DNA of 64,000 bases. Source: an uncultured Clostridium sp. Its GTDB lineage: Bacteria; Bacillota; Clostridia; TANB77; CAG-508. The notes under the pieces are model-generated. The model worked only from the letters and a program-made list of their open reading frames with translations. It was not told the DNA's origin and did no database searches. The stretch covers positions 38,114-102,113 of the forward strand of contig USIO01000001.1 in NCBI GenBank assembly GCA_900554815.1. The letters run 5' to 3'. Of this stretch, positions 1 to 9,832 are shown piece by piece (position 1 is the first letter of the stretch; the number at the start of each line of letters is the position of its first letter). The translations under genes and the position numbers were made by a program.

Positions 1-2
1 AT

Positions 3-173
3 GCCAATAACTTTTCAAATACGCCAATATATAGTAATTCTATATCCTCTGTAATAGATAGTGCAACAGATTCTGAACTTAGTATGGCTAACATTTTAAA
101 CATTTTATTGCTTGTTGTTGGAGTTTTACTCATTTTATTAGGAATTGCAATAATTATAAAAATGAAAAAATAA
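3..173 (+). CDS. C-terminal end of a small membrane protein (partial)
   Basis: An open frame enters from the left edge and stops at TAA 171-173. The last 57 residues are a Ser/Asn-rich stretch, then one hydrophobic helix (about 20 residues of Leu/Val/Ile/Gly), then a short Lys/Met-rich cytoplasmic tail. The plan, extracytoplasmic low-complexity region plus C-terminal anchor, matches the next gene, so the two may be paralogues or a co-expressed pair. No family was recognised and the start is outside the window. Confidence 0.6.
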   Translation, partial: ANNFSNTPIYSNSISSVIDSATDSELSMANILNILLLVVGVLLILLGIAIIIKMKK

Positions 174-180
174 ATTTTAT

Positions 181-212
181 AAAAAACAGATTATTTTATC
201 TGTTTTTTATTT
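181..212 (+). terminator. Intrinsic terminator
   Basis: An AAACAGAT / ATCTGTTT stem with a short AT loop is followed by a T-run, just after the stop of the partial gene. Confidence 0.75.
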
Positions 213-282
213 TTTTATATGAATATTTTTTTATAAAAAAAACAATAATATAAATAGTTCAAAAAAATTATAGGAGGATATT

Positions 283-705
283 ATGAAAAATAAGTTGTTA
301 TTATCTATATTAATAATATTTACAATTTTTTTAATTTCTATTACATGTTTTGCTAGTAACACAAATTTAGAAAATGAATTAAAAGACTCTATAAATAAGA
401 GTGAACATACAATTGAAAACGCAGGTGAGACTGTAAAAAATATAGCTTCGGATGTTGGAAATGGAATTCAAAATGCTGCTAGTGATATTGGTAGAGGAAT
501 TGAAAATGTATTTCATGCTAGTAGTAATGATATGGCTGATTCTAGTGGATATGCAGCAGCTAGAACCTCAACAGATGCTTCTAGTTCTGGAGTGAGTGGA
601 ATAAGCAGAACTACTTGGATATGGCTAATTATGGGTACTGTGGGAATTGCGATTATTGCTTTAACTTGGTATTATGTAACACAAAACAATGAATTACGTA
701 AATAA
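283..705 (+). CDS. Secreted, membrane-anchored small protein of unknown function
   Basis: The 140-residue product starts after a good ribosome binding site (AGGAGG). Residues 1-24 are a typical signal peptide ending near CFA. The middle (about 30-80) has repeating short amphipathic units of the type GNGIQNAASDIGRGIENV, which suggests a surface-active helix. A Ser/Ala-rich linker follows, then a C-terminal transmembrane helix at about 111-131. No catalytic motif or known family was recognised. It lies between two terminators, so it is probably its own transcription unit. Confidence 0.6.
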   Translation: MKNKLLLSILIIFTIFLISITCFASNTNLENELKDSINKSEHTIENAGETVKNIASDVGNGIQNAASDIGRGIENVFHASSNDMADSSGYAAARTSTDASSSGVSGISRTTWIWLIMGTVGIAIIALTWYYVTQNNELRK

Positions 706-717
706 ATATTATTTGAT

Positions 718-746
718 TGGAGCAGATTTTTGTTCTGCTCTTTTTT
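718..746 (+). terminator. Intrinsic terminator
   Basis: A GAGCAGA / TCTGCTC stem with a T-rich loop is followed by TTTTTT, 13 bases after the preceding stop codon. Confidence 0.85.
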
Positions 747-831
747 CTTATTTAGTGTATTATTCCTGTCATATTGCTTTTTATTGAATATTTGTTATAA
801 TAAGATTATATTATTAATGAGGAGATTTGAT

Positions 832-1317
832 ATGGCAAAAATTATTTCTAAAAATCCTAATGCCAATCATAATTATTTTATATTAGATACATTGGAAGCA
901 GGAATTGTTTTAAGTGGTACAGAAATTAAATCAATTAAAAGTGGAAAAGTAAATTTAAAAGATTCATATGCAACTATAAAAAATGGAGAAATATACATAT
1001 ATGGATTACATATTAGCCCATATGAACATGGAAATATTTACAATAAAGACCCTTTAAGAGATAGAAAATTACTTCTAAATAAAAACGAAATTAATAAATT
1101 AATAGGATTAATTAAACAAAAAGGATATTCATTAATTCCTGTTTGCTTATATTTTAAAAATAATTTTGTAAAGGTTGAACTCGGAATTGCAAAAGGTAAA
1201 AAGTTGTATGATAAACGTAATGAATTAGCAAAAAAGGATGCTATGCGTAATATTGAAAGAACTTTAAAAGAGAAAAATCAGATAAAGCTTTTATCTAAAG
1301 TTAGCTTTAAAGCATAA
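832..1317 (+). CDS. smpB: SsrA-binding protein SmpB
   Basis: SmpB binds tmRNA and delivers it to stalled ribosomes for trans-translation. The protein shows the family's N-terminal [10 protein letters not shown] and [19 protein letters not shown] motifs, the YEHGN segment, and the basic C-terminal tail ([10 protein letters not shown]...KDA) that enters the decoding centre. The ATG at 832 is preceded by GAGGAG; in-frame upstream sequence is hydrophobic and not part of the family. At 161 residues it has the usual length. If this organism tolerates stalling codons such as CGG, ribosome rescue would be functionally relevant. The tmRNA gene is not in the window. Confidence 0.95.
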   Translation: MAKIISKNPNANHNYFILDTLEAGIVLSGTEIKSIKSGKVNLKDSYATIKNGEIYIYGLHISPYEHGNIYNKDPLRDRKLLLNKNEINKLIGLIKQKGYSLIPVCLYFKNNFVKVELGIAKGKKLYDKRNELAKKDAMRNIERTLKEKNQIKLLSKVSFKA

Positions 1318-1331
1318 GATAAAAGCTTTAT
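1282..1331. terminator. Bidirectional terminator between smpB and ytfJ
   Basis: Perfect 15-base arms at 1282-1296 and 1317-1331 are separated by a 20-base loop. The structure overlaps the smpB stop and lies just before the convergent ytfJ stop, so it can serve both strands. Confidence 0.7.
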
Positions 1332-1335
1332 GAAT

Positions 1336-1935
1336 TTATTTTTCAAAATTTTCCATATCTATAATGTCATTGACAATATCTTCTGTTTCATCATACTCTA
1401 CTTCGTAATCGTTTTTCCAGTTTTCTTTATACTGTGGTTTTATTTTTTCTGCTTTAACTTTAGGTCTATCGTTTTCTTTAGTAATAGATTCTTTTGTAGC
1501 ATTCTTTTCTTGTTCTTTTTGCTTTTGATCTAATTGTTTATTTAATACTTTATTTATTTTATCTAACAAATCTGGAACGTAGTCTATTAATTTGTCAACT
1601 GCTGAAACATGATTTACTGGTAATAGTTTTACTTGTCCTTCTTGAATAATTAAAAATGCTTCTGGGCTTATATTAACTCCTGCTCCACTTCCTCCACCAA
1701 AAGGAAGCCTATACTGAATTTCTTCTTCTTTTTCCTTTTTTGTGTATTCATCAATCGTTTCGCCTTTAAATTCACTTCCACCTGCTGCAAATCCAAACGT
1801 TACTTTTGAAATTGGTATAACTACAACATTATTAGATGTTTCAATTGGCTCTCCTATAATTGTATTTACATCGACCATGTCTTGAATACTGTTCATTGCT
1901 GTTATCATTAAACCTTCTATTGGATGCTCTTCCAT
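1336..1935 (-). CDS. ytfJ: Sporulation protein YtfJ (GerW family)
   Basis: YtfJ/GerW is a spore protein needed for normal germination in Bacillus. The N-terminal two thirds match the family: HPIEGLM start, GEPIETSNNVVVIPISKV, the glycine-rich FGFAAGGSEF and FGGGSGAGV segments, and the PEAFLII...VKLLPVN block. The C-terminal third is a Lys/Glu-rich charged tail, longer than in Bacillus. The ATG at 1935 follows an AAGGTGGGG ribosome binding site. It is downstream of and overlaps a DUF2953 gene, a pairing common in Clostridia and Bacilli. Confidence 0.9.
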   Translation of the reverse strand: MEEHPIEGLMITAMNSIQDMVDVNTIIGEPIETSNNVVVIPISKVTFGFAAGGSEFKGETIDEYTKKEKEEEIQYRLPFGGGSGAGVNISPEAFLIIQEGQVKLLPVNHVSAVDKLIDYVPDLLDKINKVLNKQLDQKQKEQEKNATKESITKENDRPKVKAEKIKPQYKENWKNDYEVEYDETEDIVNDIIDMENFEK

Positions 1936-2506
1936 TTTTATCCCCACCTTTTTCTTGTAAATAAATATATATTATGTTTATAATATGCACCATTTTTATG
2001 CTTATTATACTATTTAGTTTAAAATCTAAACAATTTTTACCATTTTGAATAGGTAATATCTGATAAAATATTTTATTATAATCTTTAGTTTCAACAATAT
2101 GAGGTAATATTATAGAAACAATTATTGATAAGAAAAGTACTAGCGAATTTGTGAGGAAAGTGTTTTCTGTTCCTAAATAAAATTTCATATAAAACTCTTC
2201 TACTTGTAAATGTAATTTTTTTAATACTTTAAAAATAAAATTACTATATTTAATATCTGTTGAAATTGATGGGAGCTTTGCTTTTTTAAATAACTTGCTA
2301 TTCTGGTTAAGATGTATTCCAAGTATTTTTATTTTATTAAAAAAGTAAATTTCTATATGTATTTTGTATTCATATTGTAGTTTATATTGTAATATGTTAT
2401 TAAACTTTAAATTTATTAATCTTATTTTTATAGTTGAAAATAAGATTAGTAAAAAATAAATGCATAAGAAAATTATAATTCCTAGTAATATAAAAACAAA
2501 TATCAT
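1841..2506 (-). CDS. DUF2953 membrane protein
   Basis: This 221-residue protein has an N-terminal transmembrane helix (about 1-25), a beta-rich region with KIRLINLKFNN-type strands, and a second hydrophobic segment near 120-140. That is the usual plan of DUF2953 proteins encoded next to ytfJ in spore formers. Its last ~35 codons overlap ytfJ by about 107 nt in another frame, and this tail (Asn/Arg/Ser-rich) looks non-conserved. The stop may have drifted into ytfJ. The exact biochemical role is unknown. Confidence 0.65.
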   Translation of the reverse strand: MIFVFILLGIIIFLCIYFLLILFSTIKIRLINLKFNNILQYKLQYEYKIHIEIYFFNKIKILGIHLNQNSKLFKKAKLPSISTDIKYSNFIFKVLKKLHLQVEEFYMKFYLGTENTFLTNSLVLFLSIIVSIILPHIVETKDYNKIFYQILPIQNGKNCLDFKLNSIISIKMVHIINIIYIYLQEKGGDKNGRASNRRFNDNSNEQYSRHGRCKYNYRRAN

Positions 2507-2646
2507 AAATAGTTCACCCTTACTATTATTTTTACCTTAAATTTAAGTTTTAAACAAAATATTATAGTTATATATCTTCTCTATTGACTAGAATTTACCA
2601 CTATGTTAAAATAGTAAAAATTAAAAGATGAAAGGAATTGGTAATA

Positions 2647-3867
2647 ATGTCAAACGTATTTGATATACTATATGAACGTGGTTTTATTGAGCAAATTACT
2701 CATGAAAAAGAAGTAAAAGAATTATTTCAAAAGGAGAGCGTTCCTTTTTATATAGGTTTTGATCCAACAGCAGATAGCCTTCATGTAGGGCATTTTGTCT
2801 CTATGATGGTAGCATCTCATATGCAAAAATGTGGTCATAAACCAATTATTTTAATTGGTGGAGGTACTGCTACTATTGGTGATCCTTCTGGTAAAAGTAA
2901 TATGAGAAGGATGATGTCTCGTGAAGAAATTAATCATAATGTTGAATGTTTTAAAATACAGCTTTCTAAGTTTTTAGATTTTGAAGGTAAAAATGCTGCA
3001 ATTATTGTAAATAATGCAGATTGGTTATTAGATTTGAAATTCATAGACTTTGTAAGAAACATTGGTAGTTTATTTTCTGTTAATCGCATGCTTACTGCTG
3101 AATGTTATAAACAAAGAATGGAACAAGGGCTAACTTTTTTTGAACTAAGCTATATGTTAATGCAATCTTATGACTTTTTATATTTGCATGATCATTATGG
3201 TTGTAAATTACAGCTTGGTGGTAATGATCAGTGGTCTAATATTATTGGCGGTGTGGATTTAATTAGAAAACTAGGTAATGATGATTCATATGGGCTTACT
3301 TTTAAGCTCCTTACAACAAAGGAAGGCAAAAAAATGGGGAAAACAGAAAAAGGAGCATTATGGCTAGATCCTAAAAAAACTTCTCCATACGAGTTCTATC
3401 AGTACTGGCGAAATATTGCTGATGAAGATGTTAAAACTGTTTTATGTTTGCTTACTTTTCTCCCAATGTCTGAAGTAGAAAGATTATCTAATTTAAAATA
3501 TGAGTCCATAAACGAGGCCAAAAAAATTGCTGCATTTGAAATTACATCTTTAATTCATGGAAAAGAAGAAGCAAAAAAAGCTGAAGAAGCTGCGAATTCA
3601 CTATTTGGCGGTACTTTACTTAATACTGAAAATATGCCTACAATAAAATTAAAAGATTGTAATATTTCTATTTTAGATGCTATAATTAAATGCGGTTTTG
3701 CAAATTCTAAAGGACAAGCAAAGACTTTAATTTTACAAGGTGGAATCTCATTGAATGATGAAAAAATAGAAGATATTTCTTATATCTTTTCTAATAAAGA
3801 TTTTAAAAAGGGTTATGCTCTTTTGAAAAAAGGGAAAAAATCTTATTATAAATTAGAGCAGGAATAA
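2647..3867 (+). CDS. tyrS: Tyrosyl-tRNA synthetase
   Basis: This class I synthetase attaches tyrosine to tRNA-Tyr. Visible features are the HIGH-like motif in PTADSLHVGHF, the tyrosine-binding YMLMQSYDF segment, the GGNDQWSNI loop, the KMSKS-like KMGKT loop near residue 230, and a C-terminal S4 RNA-binding domain (about 340-406). The ATG at 2647 has AAAGGA upstream. No T-box leader (no conserved TGGNACCGCG core) was found in the short upstream region. About 406 residues, the normal length. Confidence 0.97.
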   Translation: MSNVFDILYERGFIEQITHEKEVKELFQKESVPFYIGFDPTADSLHVGHFVSMMVASHMQKCGHKPIILIGGGTATIGDPSGKSNMRRMMSREEINHNVECFKIQLSKFLDFEGKNAAIIVNNADWLLDLKFIDFVRNIGSLFSVNRMLTAECYKQRMEQGLTFFELSYMLMQSYDFLYLHDHYGCKLQLGGNDQWSNIIGGVDLIRKLGNDDSYGLTFKLLTTKEGKKMGKTEKGALWLDPKKTSPYEFYQYWRNIADEDVKTVLCLLTFLPMSEVERLSNLKYESINEAKKIAAFEITSLIHGKEEAKKAEEAANSLFGGTLLNTENMPTIKLKDCNISILDAIIKCGFANSKGQAKTLILQGGISLNDEKIEDISYIFSNKDFKKGYALLKKGKKSYYKLEQE

Positions 3868-3875
3868 TTTGACAT

Positions 3876-3909
3876 AAAATATGGTGCCTATTTTAAGGCA
3901 CCATATTTT
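3876..3909. terminator. Bidirectional terminator between tyrS and clpX
   Basis: Perfect 13-base arms (3876-3888 and 3897-3909) with an AATATGGTGCC core lie between the convergent tyrS and clpX stop codons, with A/T runs on both flanks. Confidence 0.9.
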
Positions 3910-5212
3910 ATGCTGTTTTATTGCTTTTTTTAGGTTCTATTTTCTTTTTTATAATTCTTTTTAGTTCTGTTCTATTTTCATTAACTATTACCTTTGGAGC
4001 TGTTCCCTTTTCTACTGTTTCTTTTGTTACAATACACTTTTCTATTTTAGGATTAGATGGAATGTCAAACATAATATCCCTCATTACTTCTTCTATAATG
4101 GCTCTTAGTCCTCTTGCTCCTGTTTTTCTTTCGATTGCTTTGTCTACAATTAAATTTAATGCTTCTGGCTCAAATTCAAGTTCTACATTATCAAATTTGA
4201 ATAATTTTTTGTATTGTTTAACTAATGCATTTTTTGGTTCTGAAATAATTTTTATTAAAGCATCTTTGTCTAATTCTTTTAATGTTGCAATAATTGGTAA
4301 TCTACCAACAAATTCTGGAATTAATCCAAATTTTAGCAAGTCTTGTGGTAGTAATTCTTCATAAATTTTATATTTATCAACCTCTTTTTTGCTTTCTATT
4401 GTAGCACCAAAGCCAATTGATTTTTTCCCAATTCTATCCTTGATTATATTTTCTAGTCCTTCAAAAGCTCCCCCACAAATAAATAATATATTTTCTGTAT
4501 TAATTTGTAAAAACTCTTGATGAGGGTGTTTTCTTCCCCCTTGTGGTGGTACAGAAGCTACAGTACCTTCTATTATTTTTAGTAGGGCTTGTTGCACTCC
4601 TTCTCCACTAACATCTCTTGTAATTGATGGATTTTCTGACTTTCTTGATATTTTATCAATTTCGTCTATATATATAATACCTTTTTCTGCCTTAGAAATA
4701 TCATAATCTGCGGCTTGTATTAATCTTAACAATATGTTTTCAACATCTTCTCCCACATATCCGGCTTCTGTTAATGTAGTAGCATCTGCTATTGCAAAAG
4801 GTACATCTAAAATTTTAGCTAGTGTTTGTGCTAGTAATGTTTTTCCACATCCTGTTGGTCCTAGTAGTAAAATATTACTCTTTTGAATTTCAACGTCTTT
4901 ATCTTTATCCTCACTATTAATACGTTTATAGTGATTATATACTGCTACAGATAAAGTTTTTTTGGCATTATCTTGGCCTACAATATATTGATCTAGAATA
5001 TCTTTTATTTCCTTTGGATTTGGAATTTTTTCATCAGATATGTTATATTCTATTTCGCTTTCTAAAAATTCATCATCTAGTATATTATTACATACATGAA
5101 TACATTCATCACATATAAAAACATTTGGTCCTGCAATAATTTTTTTAACAGAATCTTGTGATTTACCACAAAAAGAACATTTAATATTTTTATTTAAATC
5201 GTTTTTAGGCAT
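3908..5212 (-). CDS. clpX: ATP-dependent Clp protease ATP-binding subunit ClpX
   Basis: ClpX is the AAA+ unfoldase that feeds substrates to ClpP. The N-terminal C4 zinc-binding domain (CSFCGKS...CDEC, residues 12-38) is present, then Walker A GPTGCGKT near 118, Walker B IIYIDEID near 178, the pore and sensor segment [15 protein letters not shown], and the family's IGFGA loop that contacts ClpP. Length is 434 residues, slightly longer than usual because of a Lys-rich tail. It lies in the order tig-clpP-clpX, classical for Firmicutes. Confidence 0.97.
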   Translation of the reverse strand: MPKNDLNKNIKCSFCGKSQDSVKKIIAGPNVFICDECIHVCNNILDDEFLESEIEYNISDEKIPNPKEIKDILDQYIVGQDNAKKTLSVAVYNHYKRINSEDKDKDVEIQKSNILLLGPTGCGKTLLAQTLAKILDVPFAIADATTLTEAGYVGEDVENILLRLIQAADYDISKAEKGIIYIDEIDKISRKSENPSITRDVSGEGVQQALLKIIEGTVASVPPQGGRKHPHQEFLQINTENILFICGGAFEGLENIIKDRIGKKSIGFGATIESKKEVDKYKIYEELLPQDLLKFGLIPEFVGRLPIIATLKELDKDALIKIISEPKNALVKQYKKLFKFDNVELEFEPEALNLIVDKAIERKTGARGLRAIIEEVMRDIMFDIPSNPKIEKCIVTKETVEKGTAPKVIVNENRTELKRIIKKKIEPKKSNKTA

Positions 5213-5297
5213 GGCATACTCCTTATTTAAATTTTAAGGGGCACATCATTTATTTTGTGTCCCAATTTTTCCTATGTAACAAGGTTAAGTTTTTTTG

Positions 5298-5900
5298 TTA
5301 TATTCTTTTATTTAGTATTCCATCAATTAATCCATATTTTAATGCTTCTTCTGAAGTCATATAATTATCTCTTTCTGTATCTTTTTCTATTGTTTCTAAA
5401 CTTTGACCAGTTCTATCACTTAATAATTTATTTAATTTTTGCCTTGTTTTTACCATATGATCTGCATGTATTTTTATTTCTGTTGTTTGTCCAGATAGTC
5501 CCCCACCGGCTATTAGTGGCTGGTGAATTAATATTTCAGCATTTGGTGTAGCAAATCTTTTTCCTTTTTCGCCAGATGCAAGTAAAACAGCCCCCATACT
5601 AGCCGCCATTCCAATGCAAATTGTTGATACAGGGCATTTAATATAATTCATAGTGTCTACAATTCCCATACCATCAGTAATAGAACCTCCTGGTGAATTA
5701 ATATATAAATTAATTTCTTTATCTGGGTCTTCAGATTCCAAAAATAATAGTTGTGCTATAACTAAGCTTGAAGTTGTAGGATTTACGTCCTCTCCTAAAA
5801 ATATTATTCTATCTTTTAATAGTCTAGAGAAAATATCATATGATCTTTCCCCTCTATTTGTTTGTTCAATAACATATGGTACTAAACTATTATTTATCAT
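5298..5900 (-). CDS. clpP: ATP-dependent Clp protease proteolytic subunit ClpP
   Basis: This is the serine peptidase that forms the degradation chamber for ClpX. The catalytic triad is visible: Ser in [11 protein letters not shown], His in ILIHQPL, Asp in TERDNYM. The N-terminal [20 protein letters not shown] block is typical. The 200-residue length is normal. It sits between tig and clpX with short gaps, consistent with one operon. Confidence 0.97.
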   Translation of the reverse strand: MINNSLVPYVIEQTNRGERSYDIFSRLLKDRIIFLGEDVNPTTSSLVIAQLLFLESEDPDKEINLYINSPGGSITDGMGIVDTMNYIKCPVSTICIGMAASMGAVLLASGEKGKRFATPNAEILIHQPLIAGGGLSGQTTEIKIHADHMVKTRQKLNKLLSDRTGQSLETIEKDTERDNYMTSEEALKYGLIDGILNKRI

Positions 5901-5916
5901 TATTTATCCTCCTTAT

Positions 5917-7206
5917 TTACTTTTTAGTAAATTTAGCATTGTCTACAATATATTTAATTGATTTTTCTGTCTTAATACTTTCTTCTATGTATTTTGTTAA
6001 TTGTTCGTTCTGTTTTATTTCGTCTTCTTTTTTTCCATATTTTTCAGCCATTTCTTTTAGTTTTTCACTAATTTCAATATCAGAAACTATTATATTGGCA
6101 TCTTTTGCAACAGCCTCTAAAACTAGTCTAGATTTTACACTTTCTTCTGCTTGTTTTTCGTAGTCTTTTCTAAAATCTTCTATTGATTTTCCTATCATTT
6201 TTAAGTAGTCATTCAATTTAAGACCCTGGTATGCAAGTCTTCCTTCTATTTCCTTTGACATATTATCTATTTCTGTTTCTATCATTCCAGAAGGTATTTC
6301 TACTTCGGTATTATTACATACAGCTTTAATTGCTGCTTCTTCTGTTTCGTATTTTGCTTTTGATTGGTTTTCTTTTTCTAATTTTTTTTGTATGCTTTCC
6401 TTTAATTCTTTTAAAGTATCAAACTCACTAACGTCTTTAGCAAATTCGTCATCTAATGTAGGCAATTCTTTTTTCTTTATTTGATGTAGTTTTACTTTAA
6501 ATGTTGCATCTTTTCCTGCCAAATCTTTTGAAAAATATTCGTCAGGGAATTTTACATTTATTTCTTTTTCTTCATTAATTTTCATTCCAATTAGTTGTTC
6601 TTCAAATCCTTCAATAAATGTATGACTACCAATTGTTAGTTCATGGTTTTCGGCTTTTCCACCTTCAAATGCTGTACCATTTACAAATCCTTCAAAGTCA
6701 ATAACAACAATATCACCATCTTCTACATTTCTATCTTCAATTGTTATTATTCTTGAATTTTTTTCTTGCATATGTAGTAATTCATGATTAATATCTTCGT
6801 CAGATACATTATACTCAATTTTTGGTATTTCTATACCTTTATATTTTCCAACTGTTACTTCTGGTTTTGTTTGAACTATAGCTGTAAAAATTAAATCTTT
6901 TCCTTTACCAATTTGAGTAATATCTATATCTGGTTTGCTAACAGCTTCGATTTTGTTTTCTTCAAGTTCTTTTTCGTATATTGGACCAACTAATTCATTA
7001 AATGCATCTTCATAGAAAATTTCATCACCATAGAATTTTTCTACAATATTCATTGGCGCTTTGCCTTTTCTAAAACCTGGTATAGTAAAGTGTTTCATGT
7101 TTTTACGAAAAACTTCTTTAATTGCTTCATCAAATTTTTCTGATTCAATTTTAAATTCTAATTTTAATTCATTATTATTTTTTGTTTTTTCAATTTTAAT
7201 ACTCAT
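5917..7206 (-). CDS. tig: Trigger factor (ribosome-associated chaperone and prolyl isomerase)
   Basis: It has three domains in order: an N-terminal ribosome-binding domain with the signature GFRKGKAP near residue 45, a central FKBP-type prolyl isomerase domain (GDIVVIDFEGFVNG...GSHTFIEGFEEQLIGM, about 155-240), and a long helical C-terminal chaperone domain. The ATG at 7206 is preceded by GGAGG; in-frame codons upstream of it are not conserved. First gene of the tig-clpP-clpX cluster. Confidence 0.96.
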   Translation of the reverse strand: MSIKIEKTKNNNELKLEFKIESEKFDEAIKEVFRKNMKHFTIPGFRKGKAPMNIVEKFYGDEIFYEDAFNELVGPIYEKELEENKIEAVSKPDIDITQIGKGKDLIFTAIVQTKPEVTVGKYKGIEIPKIEYNVSDEDINHELLHMQEKNSRIITIEDRNVEDGDIVVIDFEGFVNGTAFEGGKAENHELTIGSHTFIEGFEEQLIGMKINEEKEINVKFPDEYFSKDLAGKDATFKVKLHQIKKKELPTLDDEFAKDVSEFDTLKELKESIQKKLEKENQSKAKYETEEAAIKAVCNNTEVEIPSGMIETEIDNMSKEIEGRLAYQGLKLNDYLKMIGKSIEDFRKDYEKQAEESVKSRLVLEAVAKDANIIVSDIEISEKLKEMAEKYGKKEDEIKQNEQLTKYIEESIKTEKSIKYIVDNAKFTKK

Positions 7207-7285
7207 TTTAAACTCATTCCTCCAATAATTTTTGCTTTTCAACAGCTTTTATATTATATCATAAAATACTGCAATTGCAAGTGCT

Positions 7286-7982
7286 TTAAACTAATTTTAT
7301 TAATCTAAATTGTGTATAGTCACAACTAACTAGTTGAAACATAATATTTTCTACCATTCCTTCAATAGCTTCTTTGTGTGATTGTCCATGCAAGTGTCCA
7401 TAGATACATTTAATTACATTATATTTTTTCATTGTTTCTACAAAGTTACATTCATCACCTAAATCATTAAATGGCGGATAATGCATTACTACAATAATTG
7501 GACTTTTGTTTCCATAATTTATTATACCATTTTTTAAAGATAATTCTAATCTTAGTTTTTCTCTTTTTAATATTTTCTTATTTTCTTCTGTTTTTAGTGC
7601 AGACCATCCTCTGCATCCTGCTATAATATAATTGCCGAATTTTATAGCTATTGTTATAAATAAAATCTATGTTCTCAAAATTATTTTGTTTTAAAAAGCT
7701 TCTCATAGATTTAAGAGTTGTCCACCAATAGTCATGGTTTCCTTTTAATAATAGTTTTTTGCCAGGTAAATTAGACAAATATTTAAAATCATTAATTGTA
7801 TCATTTAAATACATTGCCCACGAAAAGTCGCCTAATATAAGTACTGTATCTTCATTAGTTACAGTTTCTTCCCAATTTTTTTTTATTTTTTCAAAATGTT
7901 CATCCCAGTTTTCACCAAATATATCCATTGGCTTATTGTTTCCAAATGATAAATGTAAATCTGCAATAGCAAATATACTCAT
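7286..7982 (-). CDS. Calcineurin-like metallophosphoesterase, read through a CGG +1 site
   Basis: The protein starts MSIFAIADLHLS after a strong AGGAG. Metal-binding motifs are visible: DLHL, LGDFSW, GNHDYWW, then after the break MHYPP and the terminal GHLHG. The frame breaks at CGG 7635-7637 (codon 116). Skipping the C turns a nonsense tail into IGNYIIAGCRGW and continues to the second half, giving 231 residues with a complete metal site. It lies 12 bases after the corrected tsaD stop, probably one operon. The substrate is unknown. Confidence 0.8.
7635..7637 (-). other. CGG +1 recoding site in metallophosphoesterase
   Basis: Zero-frame codons are ATT CGG CAA. Skipping the C gives ATT GGC AAT (Ile-Gly-Asn) and joins the two halves of the conserved domain. 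Confidence 0.75.
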
Positions 7983-7994
7983 ATTTTACTCCTT

Positions 7995-8991
7995 TTATAA
8001 CTTCAAATTTGGTACTGCATTAAGTTTTAAATTTGCAAATTTTTCTTTTTTAAAATAATAATATCCGTGCTGCAGCAATCATTGCGGCATTATCTGTACA
8101 TAATGTAATTTCTGGATAATATATTTTATAGTCCATTTTTTTTAGCTTTTCAAATTCATTTCTTATATAACTATTTGCAGATACTCCTCCAGCTAATGCA
8201 ATAGTTTTTATATTTAAATTTTGTGCTGCTTTTAAAGTATTTTTTGTTAAAATCTCGGTAACATCTTTTTCAAAACTTGCACATAAGTTAGCTTTGTTTG
8301 TTTCTGGATGATGATACATTAAATTAATAATTGCTGTTTTAATTCCGCTAAAACTAAAATCTAAATTATCTAAATTCGTTTGGGGTAATTTAATATCAGG
8401 TATACCTTCTTTTGCTAGTTTATCTACTTTTGGGCCACCTGGGTATCCCAATCCTATAACTCTTGCAACTTTGTCAAAAGCTTCTCCTATTGCATCATCA
8501 CGAGTTTTTCCTAAAACATTAAATTCCGTATAATCTTTAATATGAACTAGATGAGTATGTCCTCCAGAAATAATTAAACACAAAAATGGTGGTTCTAATT
8601 CTTTATGTGTTACATAATTAGCTGCAATATGCCCTTGTATATGATTTACTGCAATTAAAGGCTTCTTTAAAGCATAGCTTAATGCTTTTGCATAAGACAC
8701 TCCTACCAATAAAGCTCCAACTAGTCCTGGTCCATAAGTACATGCAATTGCATCTATTTCGTCTAATTTTACATTTGACTCTTTTAATGATTTTTGTACA
8801 ACAGTATTAATAGCCTCGACATGACATCTAGAGGCTATTTCTGGTACAACTCCACCATATTTTTCATGTATTTTAATTTGTGAATTTATTACATTAGACA
8901 ATACTTCTCTTCCGTTTTTTACAATTGCTACAGAAGTTTCATCACAGCTTGTTTCAATTCCTAATATATATGTATTTTTTATAGTTTTCAC
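7995..8991 (-). CDS. tsaD: tRNA N6-threonylcarbamoyladenosine transferase TsaD, with C-terminus reached through a CGG +1 site
   Basis: TsaD transfers threonylcarbamoyl to A37 of ANN-decoding tRNAs. The protein starts [15 protein letters not shown] and has the metal-binding histidines (HIQGH), the ISGGHTHLV nucleotide loop, [10 protein letters not shown] and the [13 protein letters not shown] segment. Read plainly it ends early, four codons after CGG 8065-8067. Skipping the C yields GYYYF...[14 protein letters not shown] sequence ending at 7995, which is the conserved TsaD C-terminus, for 331 residues in total. The corrected stop abuts the ribosome binding site of the next gene. Confidence 0.9.
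8065..8067 (-). other. CGG +1 recoding site in tsaD
   Basis: Zero-frame codons are GCA CGG ATA, followed by an early stop. Skipping the C gives GCA GGA TAT (Ala-Gly-Tyr) and 22 further family-like residues. Confidence 0.8.
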
Positions 8992-9023
8992 TCCTTATTA
9001 TAGTAGTTTTTGTTAATTTTATA

Positions 9024-9674
9024 TTATAAAAATAATTCAAAAATGTTTAAAACTAGCCAGTTTAATCCACTGTATACAGCGTTAAATATTGGTGTTAAAA
9101 TAAATGAAGAAATACCAGTAATCCAAATTACTAAAAATATAATATAAAATATTCTTTCGTTATTTTCAAACCAGTTTACCGCATTATATGGTAAAAAATT
9201 TTTTAATATTTTTGACCCATCTAACGGTGGTAGTGGGATTAAATTGAATATTCCTAATCCTATATTAATAACACAGCTAAAGCTACATATAGAGTATAAA
9301 ACATTAAATAAGGTAGTATCAGGTGCAAAAAATTGTATTGCAACAGTTAATATCATAAAAATAATTGCCAATATAAAATTCATTAATGGACCTGCAAAAG
9401 ATACAATCGCTTCACCAGTACGCAATGACACTTTATTGTCAAAATTGCGTGGATTTATTTGTACAGGTTTTCCCCATCCAAAACCTGCTAATAGTAATAG
9501 TATAAATCCTATTGGATCAATATGAGTCAAAGGATTTAAATTTAGTCTTCCTTGCGAACGAGGAGTATAATCTCCTAATTTGTCTGCAGCATATGCATGT
9601 GCAAATTCATGGAATGTAATAGCTATAATTACACCTGGTAACATTAAAATTTTTACTAATAAATAATTATCCAT
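9024..9674 (-). CDS. Site-2 protease family membrane metalloprotease (M50)
   Basis: The product is a 216-residue membrane protein with the zinc motif HEFAHA (HExxH) near residue 22, the second metal motif LIPLPPLDGSKI near 150, and about five hydrophobic helices. This fits the short bacterial YwhC-like M50B group without a PDZ domain. The strong ribosome binding site AAGGAG precedes the ATG. Substrates of this subgroup are generally unknown. It is probably transcribed separately from tsaD. Confidence 0.88.
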   Translation of the reverse strand: MDNYLLVKILMLPGVIIAITFHEFAHAYAADKLGDYTPRSQGRLNLNPLTHIDPIGFILLLLAGFGWGKPVQINPRNFDNKVSLRTGEAIVSFAGPLMNFILAIIFMILTVAIQFFAPDTTLFNVLYSICSFSCVINIGLGIFNLIPLPPLDGSKILKNFLPYNAVNWFENNERIFYIIFLVIWITGISSFILTPIFNAVYSGLNWLVLNIFELFL

Positions 9675-9832
9675 TTGGTCTCCTTACTATAAATTAAAGT
9701 TTTAAACGTTTAATTGTTAGTTTTATAAAATATAAATTGTTTTTATTTTATAAACTATATCATATATTAATTAAAAATTCAATTATTAAAAATAACTTTT
9801 AAATAATTGAATTTTAGTTTATTTAAAATTTA

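Noticed and set aside
2507..2646. T-box riboswitch upstream of tyrS
   Set aside because: The leader is too short and lacks the conserved T-box core and terminator-antiterminator pair.
3921..4364. Long antisense frames over clpX and many other genes
   Set aside because: They are shadows of AT-rich coding sequence, with no ribosome binding site or recognisable protein.
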